From assembly GCA_963707075.1 (NCBI GenBank), contig CAVPOX010000002.1:806001-870000 (forward strand): DNA of 64,000 nucleotides. The letters are read 5' to 3'. Below are positions 50,205 through 58,977 of this stretch, one piece after another; position 1 is the first letter of the stretch; every line of letters begins with the position of its first letter. A model generated the notes under the pieces. It worked only from the letters and a program-made list of their open reading frames with translations, was not told where the DNA came from and ran no database searches. The stretch is from CAXMQZ01 sp963707075 (lineage in GTDB: Bacteria > Acidobacteriota > Thermoanaerobaculia > Multivoradales > JAHEKO01). Made by a program: the position numbers and the translations under genes.

Positions 50205-50257
50205 GGTTCCTACTCTGGCTCGATCGCCGGTTCAGGTTGCATTTGCACGGCTGCCGC

Positions 50258-50947
50258 TCAATTCAGGGAGAGTCTCTCCAAGGCCTCGAGATCGGTGACA
50301 AGGAAGCCACCCTTTTCTGTCGAGACAATCCCGGATTTACCCCAGCGACTCATGGTCCGGATCGAGGTCTCGACAGTGGTGCCCAGCAGGTCCGCCAACT
50401 CTTGACGCGACAGTGCCATGGGAATGAGGATTCCGCCCTCTACTGGCTGGCCGATATCCTCTGCCAATTTCAGGAATAGCCGGGAGAAACGTGTTTCGAC
50501 TCGGCCGCCGGTACGCTCGGCGAGCCGACTGGTCAGTGTCACCAGACGATGGGTCAGAGCCACCAGGAGCCCGCGCACCAGGGAGGGTCGGCTCTGCAGC
50601 AACCCGAAGAAATCGTCTCGGGATATGGCAAGGCAGGTCGACGGCTCGAGAGCGACGGCAGTTGCTGGATAGGGCAACTCTTCGTAGACAGCCACTGCGC
50701 CTACAGGATCACCCGGGCCAAAGATCTCCAGAATGACGATTCTCCCGTCAGGGGTCCCCTTGAATACCTTGATACGCCCCTCCACGACCGTGAAGAACTG
50801 ATCGGCAGGATCGCCTTCGGAGAACACCTCGGCACCGCGTTCGTAGCTCTCGACACGGCAGACCGCGGCCAGCTCGCTCCGATCCTCGCGGTTCAATCGC
50901 TTGTACAGCGGGATCTTGCTGATCTGTTCCTCGACCGAGGTACTCAC
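50258..50947 (-). CDS. Crp/Fnr-family transcriptional regulator
   Basis: The 229-residue protein has an N-terminal cyclic-nucleotide-type beta barrel (EVFSEGDPADQFFTVVEGRIKVF, then GPGDPVGAVAVYEELPYPATA) and a C-terminal winged helix with SRQELADLLGTTVETSIRTMSRWGKSG as the DNA-reading helix pair. The T-x-E-T-x-x-R recognition segment resembles Fnr/Dnr-type helices. Only one Cys falls in the N-terminal region and another mid-protein, so an Fnr-type [4Fe-4S] site is not evident. It is likely to regulate respiratory genes (context). Its ATG overlaps the HEAT gene stop (ATGA). Confidence 0.9.
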   Translation of the reverse strand: MSTSVEEQISKIPLYKRLNREDRSELAAVCRVESYERGAEVFSEGDPADQFFTVVEGRIKVFKGTPDGRIVILEIFGPGDPVGAVAVYEELPYPATAVALEPSTCLAISRDDFFGLLQSRPSLVRGLLVALTHRLVTLTSRLAERTGGRVETRFSRLFLKLAEDIGQPVEGGILIPMALSRQELADLLGTTVETSIRTMSRWGKSGIVSTEKGGFLVTDLEALERLSLN

Positions 50948-51816
50948 CGATCGTCGTCCTGACTCAGAACCTTGAGAGCCTCCAGCGCAGCCTGTCTGAC
51001 CTTGAGACTCGGATCTGCACCAGCCAACTCCTCGAGAAGCGGTAAAGCTTGTGCCGCACCTGATATTCCCAGCGCCGAAATTGCACTGACCATCGCTTCC
51101 TCGACCTGTGCCGGAGTGATGTCCGGCACCTGTTCGGTGAGGTTGCGGTCGAGCACTTGGAGCAGAACCGGGACGCCTGCCTGGCTGCCCAGTCGGGTCG
51201 TGGAGAGCGCCGCGTTCCAGCGGACATCCGCCACCGCATCCTCGAGAAGTGGCTCGAGCGATCCCAACGAGGACGGCTGGCCCAGGGCTCCGAGCGCGTG
51301 AGCCGCGGTCTTGCGAACTCCTGGATCCGGATCCCGCAGAGCTTCGATCAGGGTCGACTCGGCTTGCGGATCACCCAGTGCACCCAGCGCCATGAGGACA
51401 TAGATCCGTGTCTCGGAATCGTCGTCCTCGACAGCTTCGATCAACAGCGGCGTAGCCTCCCGGTCTCGCGTATACCCGAGCACCAGGGCCAGGTAGCGGC
51501 GCATCTCTCCCTGATCGGCCTGGCCGAAGAGAGCTCGCAGCTCGGCACGAGCTGCGGGATCGTCAGCCAGGGCATCCGGGTCCGCCGTCAGGATCTTCGA
51601 GAGCTCATAGGCCGCCTGGGCTCGCCGCGGCCGCCAACCGGACTTCAGGTCGTTCAGATAGTCGCCAACGCTCTGATGTTCGTAGGCGATCCACCCGAAG
51701 CCAATGAAGACGCCCACACAAAGCACTACCACGACCACGGGCACGAAGAAAAGGCCTACAAACGTGCGCAGCGGGCCACTGTCACCTCCATTGGGCGTCA
51801 CTTGAGCGTCATGCAT
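50944..51816 (-). CDS. Membrane-anchored HEAT-repeat protein
   Basis: The 290-residue protein has an N-terminal membrane helix (FVPVVVVVLCVGVFIGFGWIAY) and then at least five HEAT/PBS-like repeats (YLALVLGYTRDREATPLLIEAVED, VLMALGALGDPQAESTLIEALRD, and the next three). Such repeats bind partner proteins. It is the first gene of an operon with a Crp/Fnr regulator, a cytochrome c and a methyltransferase, so a role in respiratory assembly or sensing is possible. It might tether or titrate the regulator (speculative). Confidence 0.82.
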   Translation of the reverse strand: MHDAQVTPNGGDSGPLRTFVGLFFVPVVVVVLCVGVFIGFGWIAYEHQSVGDYLNDLKSGWRPRRAQAAYELSKILTADPDALADDPAARAELRALFGQADQGEMRRYLALVLGYTRDREATPLLIEAVEDDDSETRIYVLMALGALGDPQAESTLIEALRDPDPGVRKTAAHALGALGQPSSLGSLEPLLEDAVADVRWNAALSTTRLGSQAGVPVLLQVLDRNLTEQVPDITPAQVEEAMVSAISALGISGAAQALPLLEELAGADPSLKVRQAALEALKVLSQDDDR

Positions 51817-51845
51817 TGGATCAGCTTACCTCACGACGATCACCC

Positions 51846-51878
51846 ATTTTATCGGAATCGGGTGTCACAAATTGTCAA
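51846..51878 (-). promoter_or_regulatory. Putative sigma-70 promoter of the HEAT-Crp operon
   Basis: A perfect -35 TTGACA (51873-51878, minus strand) is followed by an A/T-rich -10 region; GATAAA gives a 19-base spacer and TAAAAT 21. Both are wider than ideal. The leader to the ATG at 51816 would be short, about 25 bases. Confidence 0.4.
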
Positions 51879-51929
51879 TCGCATCTCTGGAAGGCTCCCA
51901 AACAGTGGGTGACGCGCCTGCTTCTGAGT

Positions 51930-51946
51930 TGGCACGGATTCTGCTT
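51930..51946 (+). promoter_or_regulatory. Sigma-54-type promoter of the pilin-like gene
   Basis: TGGCAC-N5-CTGCTT matches the -24/-12 pattern TGGCAC-N5-TTGCW except for one base, with exactly ten bases between the GG and GC dinucleotides. The expected start near 51956 leaves a leader of about 39 bases. Pilin genes are often sigma-54 dependent. Confidence 0.6.
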
Positions 51947-51994
51947 GTTCTGGTACCCAGGAGCCACGCCAAGCAGCAGAACGAGGCCTCAGCC

Positions 51995-52555
51995 ATGACT
52001 TCCACGACACTTCTCGACCGTACCCGACGCCGGGGCTTCACCCTTATCGAACTACTCATCGTCGTGGCCATCATCGGCATCATCGCCGCCATTCTCATAC
52101 CGAATCTGCTCGATTCCCTGCAGAAGGCCAAACAGAAGAGAACCATGGCTGATATGAGGGACCTGGGCGGGGCCTGGATGTCGTGGCTTACCGACCAGTC
52201 CTCGGCGGCGGCCGCTGGAGCCTCTACCAAGACCTACAGTTTCCTTTCCCTGACGGAGAGCCTGACTGCCGACGAATTGATGAGTCGCCTCTACGTCAGC
52301 GAAGACATGTACTACACCCGCAGCGTGCCCTCCCACGACGGCTGGGCAAGGCGCTTCGAGTACCGCTGGTCCGGCGATCCCTCGACAGCAACGGTCATCG
52401 GCATTCGCAGCTTTGGACGCGATGGTGCCGAAGGCCCGAACGGAAGTGGAGGCAACTACCACATGGGACCGTTTCTGGCCTCGGACTACACCCAGGACAT
52501 TGTCTGGGCGGACGGCTTCTTCATCACCTATCCCAACGGCGCCCAAGCTAACTAG
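51995..52555 (+). CDS. Type IV pilin-like / type II secretion pseudopilin
   Basis: The 186-residue protein has the class III prepilin signal RRRGFTLIELLIVVAIIG (cleavage after Gly, Glu at position 5 of the mature chain) and the alpha-1 helix that follows, with QKAKQKRTMADMRDLGG typical of GspG/pilin-like proteins in Acidobacteriota and relatives. The C-terminal beta domain is distinct, with few Cys. It is the only pilus-type gene in the window, isolated between the HEAT operon and the ACIII operon. The ORF opens at 51872; the ATG at 51995 directly precedes the prepilin signal. Confidence 0.85.
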   Translation: MTSTTLLDRTRRRGFTLIELLIVVAIIGIIAAILIPNLLDSLQKAKQKRTMADMRDLGGAWMSWLTDQSSAAAAGASTKTYSFLSLTESLTADELMSRLYVSEDMYYTRSVPSHDGWARRFEYRWSGDPSTATVIGIRSFGRDGAEGPNGSGGNYHMGPFLASDYTQDIVWADGFFITYPNGAQAN

Positions 52556-52587
52556 TCCAGCCGGCTGACGCGCCCACGACTTGTCAC

Positions 52588-52615
52588 TTGACTTGAGTGG
52601 CAGCATCGGTATCCT
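52588..52615 (+). promoter_or_regulatory. Putative sigma-70 promoter of the ACIII-caa3 operon
   Basis: TTGACT (52588-52593) and TATCCT (52610-52615) are 16 bases apart in the 139-base gap between the pilin gene and actA. A partial inverted repeat (CACT-N7-AGTG) overlaps the -35, which could be a regulator site. The leader would be about 75 bases. Confidence 0.5.
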
Positions 52616-52694
52616 TGCGAGTCCCAGGGCTTGCGGAGGGACAGGACTGTCTAGTAACTTGGGAGGAGCCTGAGCAGTGAGCCGAGGCCGGTAG

Positions 52695-53342
52695 ATGTCG
52701 CAGATCTTCAAACCCAGCACCAATACGCTGGCCAAGGTAAGCCTCTTCGGCGCTATTGTCTTCCTGGCTGTTCTCGTTTGGGTGTTCGCCGATCTCAATC
52801 GTTCAGCCTGGGCCACCCGCCAGGGTGTCATCCGCAAACAACCCGTCCCTTTCAGTCACGACCACCATGTAGCGGGATTGGGCATCGACTGTCTGTATTG
52901 CCACACCTCCGTGGAAGAATCGGCTTTCGCCGGCATTCCACCCACCGCCACCTGTATGAACTGTCACAAGCTGATCTGGAATGACAGTCCGATGCTGGAG
53001 CCGGTTCGTGAGAGCTTCCGCACAGGTGAGCCGATCGAATGGGTGCGAGTTACCGATCTGCCGGATTTCGTCTATTTCGACCACAGCATCCATATCGCCA
53101 AAGGCGTTGGCTGCGCCACCTGCCACGGCAGGGTCGACAAGATGCCCTTGATGAAACAGCATGCGTCACTGCAAATGGAATGGTGCCTGGACTGCCATCG
53201 CGCACCCGAGCGCCACGTCCGCCCCCGTTCGGAGATCTACAACATGGAGTGGCGTGCCGACGACCAGGCGACCCTTGGTGCGCAGCTGGTTGAGGAGTAC
53301 AACATCGAGAGCCGGCTGAGCTGTTCGGCCTGTCATCGGTAG
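52695..53342 (+). CDS. actA: Alternative complex III subunit ActA (pentaheme cytochrome c)
   Basis: The 215-residue protein has an N-terminal helix (LFGAIVFLAVLVWVFADL) and five CxxCH sites (CLYCH, CMNCH, CATCH, CLDCH, CSACH), as in ActA of ACIII. The PVPFSHDHHVAGLGIDC and FDHSIHIAKGVGC segments give extra His ligands. It passes electrons out of the complex. It is followed by actB after 25 bases. Confidence 0.94.
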   Translation: MSQIFKPSTNTLAKVSLFGAIVFLAVLVWVFADLNRSAWATRQGVIRKQPVPFSHDHHVAGLGIDCLYCHTSVEESAFAGIPPTATCMNCHKLIWNDSPMLEPVRESFRTGEPIEWVRVTDLPDFVYFDHSIHIAKGVGCATCHGRVDKMPLMKQHASLQMEWCLDCHRAPERHVRPRSEIYNMEWRADDQATLGAQLVEEYNIESRLSCSACHR

Positions 53343-53367
53343 AAACGAACGATCGAGAACCTCAGCG

Positions 53368-56300
53368 ATGTCTAGTCCTACACCCGGTCAGAAGAAACCC
53401 GAAGCGCCCCGACCCTCTGGATCGCTGGAGCTCGAACAGGTGCGCGCGCAGCTGGCCGAAGCCAAGGGGCCCGAGTTTTGGCGCAGTCTGGAAGAGTTGG
53501 CGCAGTCTCCCGAGTTCGAAGAGTTGCTGCACCGGGAATTTCCGCAACAGGCCAGCGAGCTGCCCGAGGGCGTCGACAGACGCCGCTTTCTCCAGCTTGC
53601 GGCCGCTTCTCTGGCACTCGGTGGGCTTACCGCCTGCACCCGGCAGCCGGTAGAGAAGATCGTCCCTTATGTGCAGCAACCTGAGTCACTTATTCCCGGC
53701 AAGCCGCTCTACTTCGCCTCCGCCATGACGTTGGACGGCTTCGCCAGACCGGTCCTGGTCGAGAGTCACATGGGGCGTCCGACCAAGATCGAAGGCAATC
53801 CCCAGCACCCGGCCAGCCGAGGAGCAGCCGACCTGTATGCGCAGGCTTCGATCCTCGACATGTACGATCCCGAGCGCTCGCAAGTGGTCAAGAATCTCGG
53901 CCGGATTCGCACCTGGGACGCCTTTGAAGAGGAGAGCCGCAACGCTCTGCAATCGCTGACAGCCCTCGGTGACGTGCGGCTGAGGATCCTGACTCACACC
54001 GTGACGTCGCCTTCTCTGGGAGCCACGATCGACGAAGTTCTCACCACCCACTCCGGGGCTCGCTGGCACCAGTACACCCCGGTCACCCGCGATCACCAAC
54101 GGATCGGGTTGCAGAATTTGTTCGCAAAGCCGGTCAATCCCCGGTACCGTCTGGAGAACGCCGATGTCGTCGTAGCCCTGGATGCAGACTTTCTGACCAG
54201 CGGCCCGGATAGCCTGGCCAACGCACGGGACTTCGCGGGCCGCCGCCGAGTCGAGGAAGGGCACAGCGACATGTCCCGTTTGTATGTGCTGGAGAGTTCT
54301 CCAACCAACACCGGGACACTCGCTGATCACCGCCTGGCCACCTCGAGTCGACAGATTGCGGCGCTGGCAGCCACGCTGGCGGCCGAAATCGGAGTGCCAG
54401 GTGCCAGAGCGAACCCGGAATCGCTAGCGGAGACCCACCACGAATGGATTTCGGCGGTGGCTGAAGACCTGCGATCTGCGGGCCCGCGAGGACTGGTGAT
54501 CCCTGGCGACTTTGCTTCACCCGAGACGCATTTGTTGGCGCACGCGATCAATGCCGAACTGGGAAGCACGGGAACCACAGTCGAGTATCTCGAACCCGCA
54601 GAGTACCGATGGGAGATCGAGACCGATTCCCTGCAGGCCCTGGTGCGCGACATGCAAGCTGGCGAGGTCGACCTGCTGTTGATTCTCGGCTGCAATCCGG
54701 TGTTCGACGCACCCGCCGACCTGCAGTTCATGACCGCGATGAACAACGTCTCCCGACGTATCCATCTCGGCCTCTACGAGGACGAAACGGCTGACTTCTG
54801 CCACTGGCACTTGCCCGAAGCGCACTATCTGGAAAGCTGGGGAGACGCCAGGGCCCATGACGGCAGCGTCTGCTTCACCCAGCCTCTGATCGAGCCGCTC
54901 TACGGCGGCCGATCGATCGCGGAAGTCGTCAGTATCTTCACCAAGAAGGGCCGCCGGAGCGATCTGGACCTGGTCCAGGGTTATTGGCGCAGCAAACGAC
55001 CAGGGGCAGGTTTCGAACAGACCTGGCGTAGCTGGCTGCATGACGGATTCATCAACGATTCGGCCGGTGCCTCGGTTGCGGTCTCGTCTGCCGGCGGAGC
55101 CGTGGCTGCAGCCTGCCAGGCAATTGCGACAATGCAGCCCGATCGGGAGGCTCTCGAGATTGTTTTCCGCCCAGATCCGACGATCTACGATGGCCGCTTC
55201 AACAACAACGGCTGGCTCCAGGAGTGCCCCAAGCCGCTTTCCAAGCTCACCTGGGACAACGCGCTCCTGCTGAGCCCGGCCGGCGCGGAGAGTCTGGGAC
55301 TGCGCAATGCACAGATCGTCGAGGTCACCGCCGGCCCCGGCACACTGGAGATTCCCGTTTGGATTCTGCCCGGTCACCCCGACCAGACCGCCACCGTACA
55401 TCTCGGCTACGGCCGACGCACGACCGGAAAGGTGGGCACCGGCACCGGTTTCAACGCTTACCAACTCCGCGGATCCGACGCCATGTGGACCGCAGTGGGA
55501 GCCTCGGTGCAGGCGGCTGGCGGAGATCATCCTCTGGCGAGCACGCAGATGCACAGCAACATTCCACTCGAAGGCCTGGAGGCCGAGAAGCGGCACCTTG
55601 TCCGCGTCGGTACCCTGCATCAGTTCGAGCAAGAGCCCGAGTTCGTTCAGCATATGGGGCATTCGCCGGGGCCCGAGCTTTCCATGTTTCCCATGTGGGA
55701 GTATCCGAACGAGGCCTGGGGCCTGTCCGTCGATCTTTCGGCCTGCACGGGTTGCAACGCCTGTGTCATTGCCTGCCAGGCGGAGAACAACATCCCCATC
55801 GTCGGCAAGGATCAGGTCGTGGCGGGTCGGGAGATGCACTGGATCCGCATCGATCGCTATTACGCCGGAGACATGGATGACCCGGATGTGCATCACCAAC
55901 CGGTGATGTGCATGCACTGCGAGCAGGCTCCCTGTGAGCCCGTTTGCCCGGTCGGAGCCACCGTGCACAGTGACGAAGGGCTGAACGACATGGTCTACAA
56001 CCGCTGTGTCGGCACCCGTTATTGTTCGAACAACTGTCCCTACAAGGTCAGACGCTTCAACTTCCTGCGCTACAACGACACCGACACTCCGGTACTCAAG
56101 ATGCTGAGAAACCCCGACGTGACCGTGCGGTCCCGGGGTGTGATGGAAAAGTGCACCTACTGCGTGCAGCGCATCAATCAGACCCGCATCACTGCGCAGA
56201 AGGAGGATCGCGCCATCCGGGACGGTGAGATCTTGACCGCCTGCCAACAGACCTGCCCCAGTGAGGCTATCGTCTTCGGCGATATCAACGACCCGAGCTC

Positions 56301-56439
56301 GAAGGTTTCAAAACTCAAGAGCAGTCCGCTGAACTACGGCATTCTCGAGGAGCTCGGTACGCGGCCGCGTACGAGCTACCTCGCCAAGATTCGCAACCCC
56401 AATCCGAAGCTGGAGAAGACCTCAGATGGCACCCACTGA
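53368..56439 (+). CDS. actB: Alternative complex III subunit ActB (iron-sulfur protein)
   Basis: The 1023-residue protein has a twin-arginine-like region (RRRFLQLAAASLALGGLTAC) and two parts. The first (about 80-720) is a molybdopterin-oxidoreductase-like domain without visible cofactor ligand motifs, and the second is a ferredoxin-like part with four Cys clusters (CTGCNACVIACQAE at 793-803, CMHCEQAPCEPVCP, CVGTRYCSNNCP, and CTYC...CQQTCP), as in PsrB/NrfC. It carries [4Fe-4S]/[3Fe-4S] clusters for quinol oxidation with ActC. It overlaps actC by 14 bases. Confidence 0.95.
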   Translation: MSSPTPGQKKPEAPRPSGSLELEQVRAQLAEAKGPEFWRSLEELAQSPEFEELLHREFPQQASELPEGVDRRRFLQLAAASLALGGLTACTRQPVEKIVPYVQQPESLIPGKPLYFASAMTLDGFARPVLVESHMGRPTKIEGNPQHPASRGAADLYAQASILDMYDPERSQVVKNLGRIRTWDAFEEESRNALQSLTALGDVRLRILTHTVTSPSLGATIDEVLTTHSGARWHQYTPVTRDHQRIGLQNLFAKPVNPRYRLENADVVVALDADFLTSGPDSLANARDFAGRRRVEEGHSDMSRLYVLESSPTNTGTLADHRLATSSRQIAALAATLAAEIGVPGARANPESLAETHHEWISAVAEDLRSAGPRGLVIPGDFASPETHLLAHAINAELGSTGTTVEYLEPAEYRWEIETDSLQALVRDMQAGEVDLLLILGCNPVFDAPADLQFMTAMNNVSRRIHLGLYEDETADFCHWHLPEAHYLESWGDARAHDGSVCFTQPLIEPLYGGRSIAEVVSIFTKKGRRSDLDLVQGYWRSKRPGAGFEQTWRSWLHDGFINDSAGASVAVSSAGGAVAAACQAIATMQPDREALEIVFRPDPTIYDGRFNNNGWLQECPKPLSKLTWDNALLLSPAGAESLGLRNAQIVEVTAGPGTLEIPVWILPGHPDQTATVHLGYGRRTTGKVGTGTGFNAYQLRGSDAMWTAVGASVQAAGGDHPLASTQMHSNIPLEGLEAEKRHLVRVGTLHQFEQEPEFVQHMGHSPGPELSMFPMWEYPNEAWGLSVDLSACTGCNACVIACQAENNIPIVGKDQVVAGREMHWIRIDRYYAGDMDDPDVHHQPVMCMHCEQAPCEPVCPVGATVHSDEGLNDMVYNRCVGTRYCSNNCPYKVRRFNFLRYNDTDTPVLKMLRNPDVTVRSRGVMEKCTYCVQRINQTRITAQKEDRAIRDGEILTACQQTCPSEAIVFGDINDPSSKVSKLKSSPLNYGILEELGTRPRTSYLAKIRNPNPKLEKTSDGTH

Positions 56440-57820
56440 CGGCGGTACCGGTTCGAGCCGCATGCCAATGAAGCCACCGGTCGTGGCTCCGGGGCATACG
56501 CCGGCTTCGGTCACCGACCAGATCAGCTCGGTCGTTCTGAGCCAGACCCCCCGGTGGTGGTACGTCGCCTTCGGGATCTCGTTTCTGCTGGTCTTGCTGC
56601 TGCTCCAGGCGCTCACCAAGCTCCTCTTCACCGGTACCGGAATCTGGGGTCTGAACATCCCTGTCGGTTGGGGATTTGCGATCATCAACTTCGTCTGGTG
56701 GATTGGCATTGGACATGCCGGCACCCTGATCTCGGCCATTCTCCTGTTGTTGCGTCAGGAGTGGCGCACCTCCATCAACCGATTCGCCGAGGCCATGACC
56801 CTGTTCGCCGTGGCTTGTGCCGGCGTCTTCCCGCTGATCCATGTTGGGCGCCCCTGGTTGGCCTACTGGCTATTGCCCTACCCCAACACGATGGACTTGT
56901 GGCCACAGTTCCGCAGCCCACTGGTGTGGGATGTCTTTGCGGTCTCGACATACGCCACCGTGTCGGCCCTTTTCTGGTATGTCGGCCTGATTCCCGACAT
57001 GGCCACCCTGCGAGATCGAGCCCAGAACCGTGCGTCGAAGATCATCTACGGCTTCATGTCGATGGGATGGCGCGGTTCCGCCACCCATTGGCACAACTAC
57101 GAGACGGCCTACCTGCTGCTGGCCGGCCTGGCTACGCCGCTGGTGCTGTCGGTCCATACAGTTGTCAGCTTCGACTTCGCCGTCGGCATCATTCCTGGCT
57201 GGCACGCGACGATCTTTCCACCCTATTTCGTGGCCGGCGCTGTCTTCGCGGGGTTCGCCATGGTCATCACGCTGGCAGTACCCCTGAGGGCGGTCTTCGG
57301 TCTCAAGGACTTCATCACCACCCGGCATTTGCAGAACATGGGCAAGATCCTCCTGGTCACCGGCCTCATCGTGGCCTATGGCTACATGATGGAGATATTC
57401 CTGGCCTGGTACAGCGGCAACTGGTACGAGCAGTTCATGATCCTCAACCGCATCACCGGTCCTTATCGGGTGCAATGGTGGTCGTTGTTGCTCTGCAACG
57501 TTCTGGTGCCACAGTTGCTGTGGATTCGCAAGGTACGCACTTCACCGGCCCTGCTATTTCTGGTCGCGATGTTCGTCAATGTCGGCATGTGGCTCGAGCG
57601 CTTCGTCATTGTTGTCACCAGTCTCCATCGCGACTTCCTGCCCTCGTCCTGGGGCATGTACTCCGGAACCTATTGGGACTGGGCCACCTTTATCGGCACC
57701 ATCGGCCTGTTCCTGGCCCTCTTGTTCTTGTTCATTCGCTTTCTGCCGATGATCTCCATCTTCGAGATGCGAACCATCGTGCCGAAAGCAGGCGATAGCG
57801 AAAAGGAGACGGCATCATGA
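56426..57820 (+). CDS. actC: Alternative complex III subunit ActC (NrfD/PsrC-like)
   Basis: The 464-residue integral membrane protein has about ten helices and the NrfD-family signature around WGFAIINFVWWIGIGHAGTL, where quinol is bound. Further conserved-looking segments are FPLIHVGRPW and MFVNVGMWLERFVIVVTSL. It is a quinol-oxidising membrane subunit of ACIII. It begins within the 3' end of actB and its TGA overlaps actD (ATGA). Confidence 0.94.
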   Translation: MAPTDGGTGSSRMPMKPPVVAPGHTPASVTDQISSVVLSQTPRWWYVAFGISFLLVLLLLQALTKLLFTGTGIWGLNIPVGWGFAIINFVWWIGIGHAGTLISAILLLLRQEWRTSINRFAEAMTLFAVACAGVFPLIHVGRPWLAYWLLPYPNTMDLWPQFRSPLVWDVFAVSTYATVSALFWYVGLIPDMATLRDRAQNRASKIIYGFMSMGWRGSATHWHNYETAYLLLAGLATPLVLSVHTVVSFDFAVGIIPGWHATIFPPYFVAGAVFAGFAMVITLAVPLRAVFGLKDFITTRHLQNMGKILLVTGLIVAYGYMMEIFLAWYSGNWYEQFMILNRITGPYRVQWWSLLLCNVLVPQLLWIRKVRTSPALLFLVAMFVNVGMWLERFVIVVTSLHRDFLPSSWGMYSGTYWDWATFIGTIGLFLALLFLFIRFLPMISIFEMRTIVPKAGDSEKETAS

Positions 57821-58362
57821 CCGAACCGGCTCGCCAAGCGCCCTTCGCCCTGATGGCCGAGTTCCACTCTTCCAGGGAGTTGCTCCACGCCATACGCGAA
57901 TCTCGGAAAGCCGGCTACAGGGAGATCGAAGCCTACACGCCATACCCCATCGAGGAGGTTTGGGAAGAGCTCGGGCATCATCGGTCCTGGCTGCCCTTGA
58001 TCGTGCTCATCGGTGGCATCATTGGCTGTCTCAGCGGCTTTTTCCTCCAGTATTGGAGCTCGGTAATCAATTACCCGATCAATGTCGGCGGGCGACCCCT
58101 GAACAGCTGGGTCGCCTTCATTCCGGTGACATTCGAAACCACGATCCTGTTTGCCGCCGGCGCTGCCGTCCTGGGCATGTTCGCGCTCAATCAACTTCCC
58201 ATGCCCTACCACCCGGTCTTCAACGTCGAGCGCTTCGCTCTGGCGTCCCGCGATCGATACTTTCTGGCTATCGGCACCTGGGACAGCCATTTCGACCACG
58301 CCGAGACCGAACAGTTTCTCCAATCGCTCGACCCTTATGAGGTTTCCATTGTTCATCGTTAG
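57817..58362 (+). CDS. actD: Alternative complex III subunit ActD (DUF3341)
   Basis: The 181-residue protein has a soluble N-terminal part (LMAEFHSSRELLHAIRESRKAGYREIEAYTPYPIEEV) and two membrane helices (WLPLIVLIGGIIGCLSGFFL and FIPVTFETTILFAAGAAVLG), which is the DUF3341/ActD layout. The C-terminal segment returns to the cytoplasm with RFALASRDRYFLAIG. The next gene starts inside it (26-base overlap). Confidence 0.94.
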   Translation: MTEPARQAPFALMAEFHSSRELLHAIRESRKAGYREIEAYTPYPIEEVWEELGHHRSWLPLIVLIGGIIGCLSGFFLQYWSSVINYPINVGGRPLNSWVAFIPVTFETTILFAAGAAVLGMFALNQLPMPYHPVFNVERFALASRDRYFLAIGTWDSHFDHAETEQFLQSLDPYEVSIVHR

Positions 58363-58975
58363 GCATCGCAGCAGATCCACCCTCTGGCCGGTGATGGCAC
58401 TGGCGCTGCTGCTTGTCGGCTGCCGGCAGGACATGCACGATCAGCCAAAGCTCGAGCCTCTCGAAGCAAGCACCCTCTTTGGCAATGGCTCGGGCTCCAG
58501 GCCTACGGTGGAAGGAACCGTTGCTCGCGGTCAATTGCGCGAAGATCAACTCCTCTATACCGGCCGTACGGCCGAAGATCAGTTCGCCACGGACCTGCCG
58601 ATGCCGCTGACACGCGAGCTTCTGGAGAGGGGACAGAGCCGGTTCGACGCATTCTGCTCGCCCTGCCACGGTCGCGTGGGCGACGGGATGGGAATGATCG
58701 TCCAGCGCGGATTCAAGCGTCCCAACAGCTTTCACGATCAGCGTCTCGTCGACAGCCCGGTCGGCTACTACTTCAATGTCATCACCAATGGCTTCAGCCA
58801 GATGTCGAGCTATGCCGCCCAGATTCCACCCAACGACCGGTGGGCCATTGCCGCCTACATCAAGGCCCTGCAATTGAGTCAAAGCGTTTCCGTCGAACGG
58901 CTCTCTGGCGCCGACCGGGAGAAGGTATTGAGTGCCAGCGAGAGCCCGGCGGAGATGCCTGAAGAGGCACACTGA
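58337..58975 (+). CDS. actE: Alternative complex III subunit ActE (monoheme cytochrome c lipoprotein)
   Basis: The 212-residue product has a lipoprotein signal (WPVMALALLLVGC) and one heme site, CSPCH, in FDAFCSPCHGRVGDG. The axial Met is in NGFSQMSSYAAQI. Upstream of the heme motif the conserved-type PRPTVEGTVARGQLREDQLLY segment marks ActE. The ORF opens at 58151, but the ATG at 58337 gives the signal sequence; it overlaps actD by 26 bases. It passes electrons from ActA to acceptors. Confidence 0.9.
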   Translation: MRFPLFIVRHRSRSTLWPVMALALLLVGCRQDMHDQPKLEPLEASTLFGNGSGSRPTVEGTVARGQLREDQLLYTGRTAEDQFATDLPMPLTRELLERGQSRFDAFCSPCHGRVGDGMGMIVQRGFKRPNSFHDQRLVDSPVGYYFNVITNGFSQMSSYAAQIPPNDRWAIAAYIKALQLSQSVSVERLSGADREKVLSASESPAEMPEEAH

Positions 58976-58977
58976 GC

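Noticed and set aside
50258..50947. Fnr-type [4Fe-4S] sensor in the Crp/Fnr regulator
   Set aside because: The cluster of N-terminal cysteines expected for Fnr is missing; only scattered Cys are seen.
54517..56247. 576-codon open frame on the minus strand
   Set aside because: Antisense shadow of actB; the plus strand has four Fe-S cluster motifs in order.
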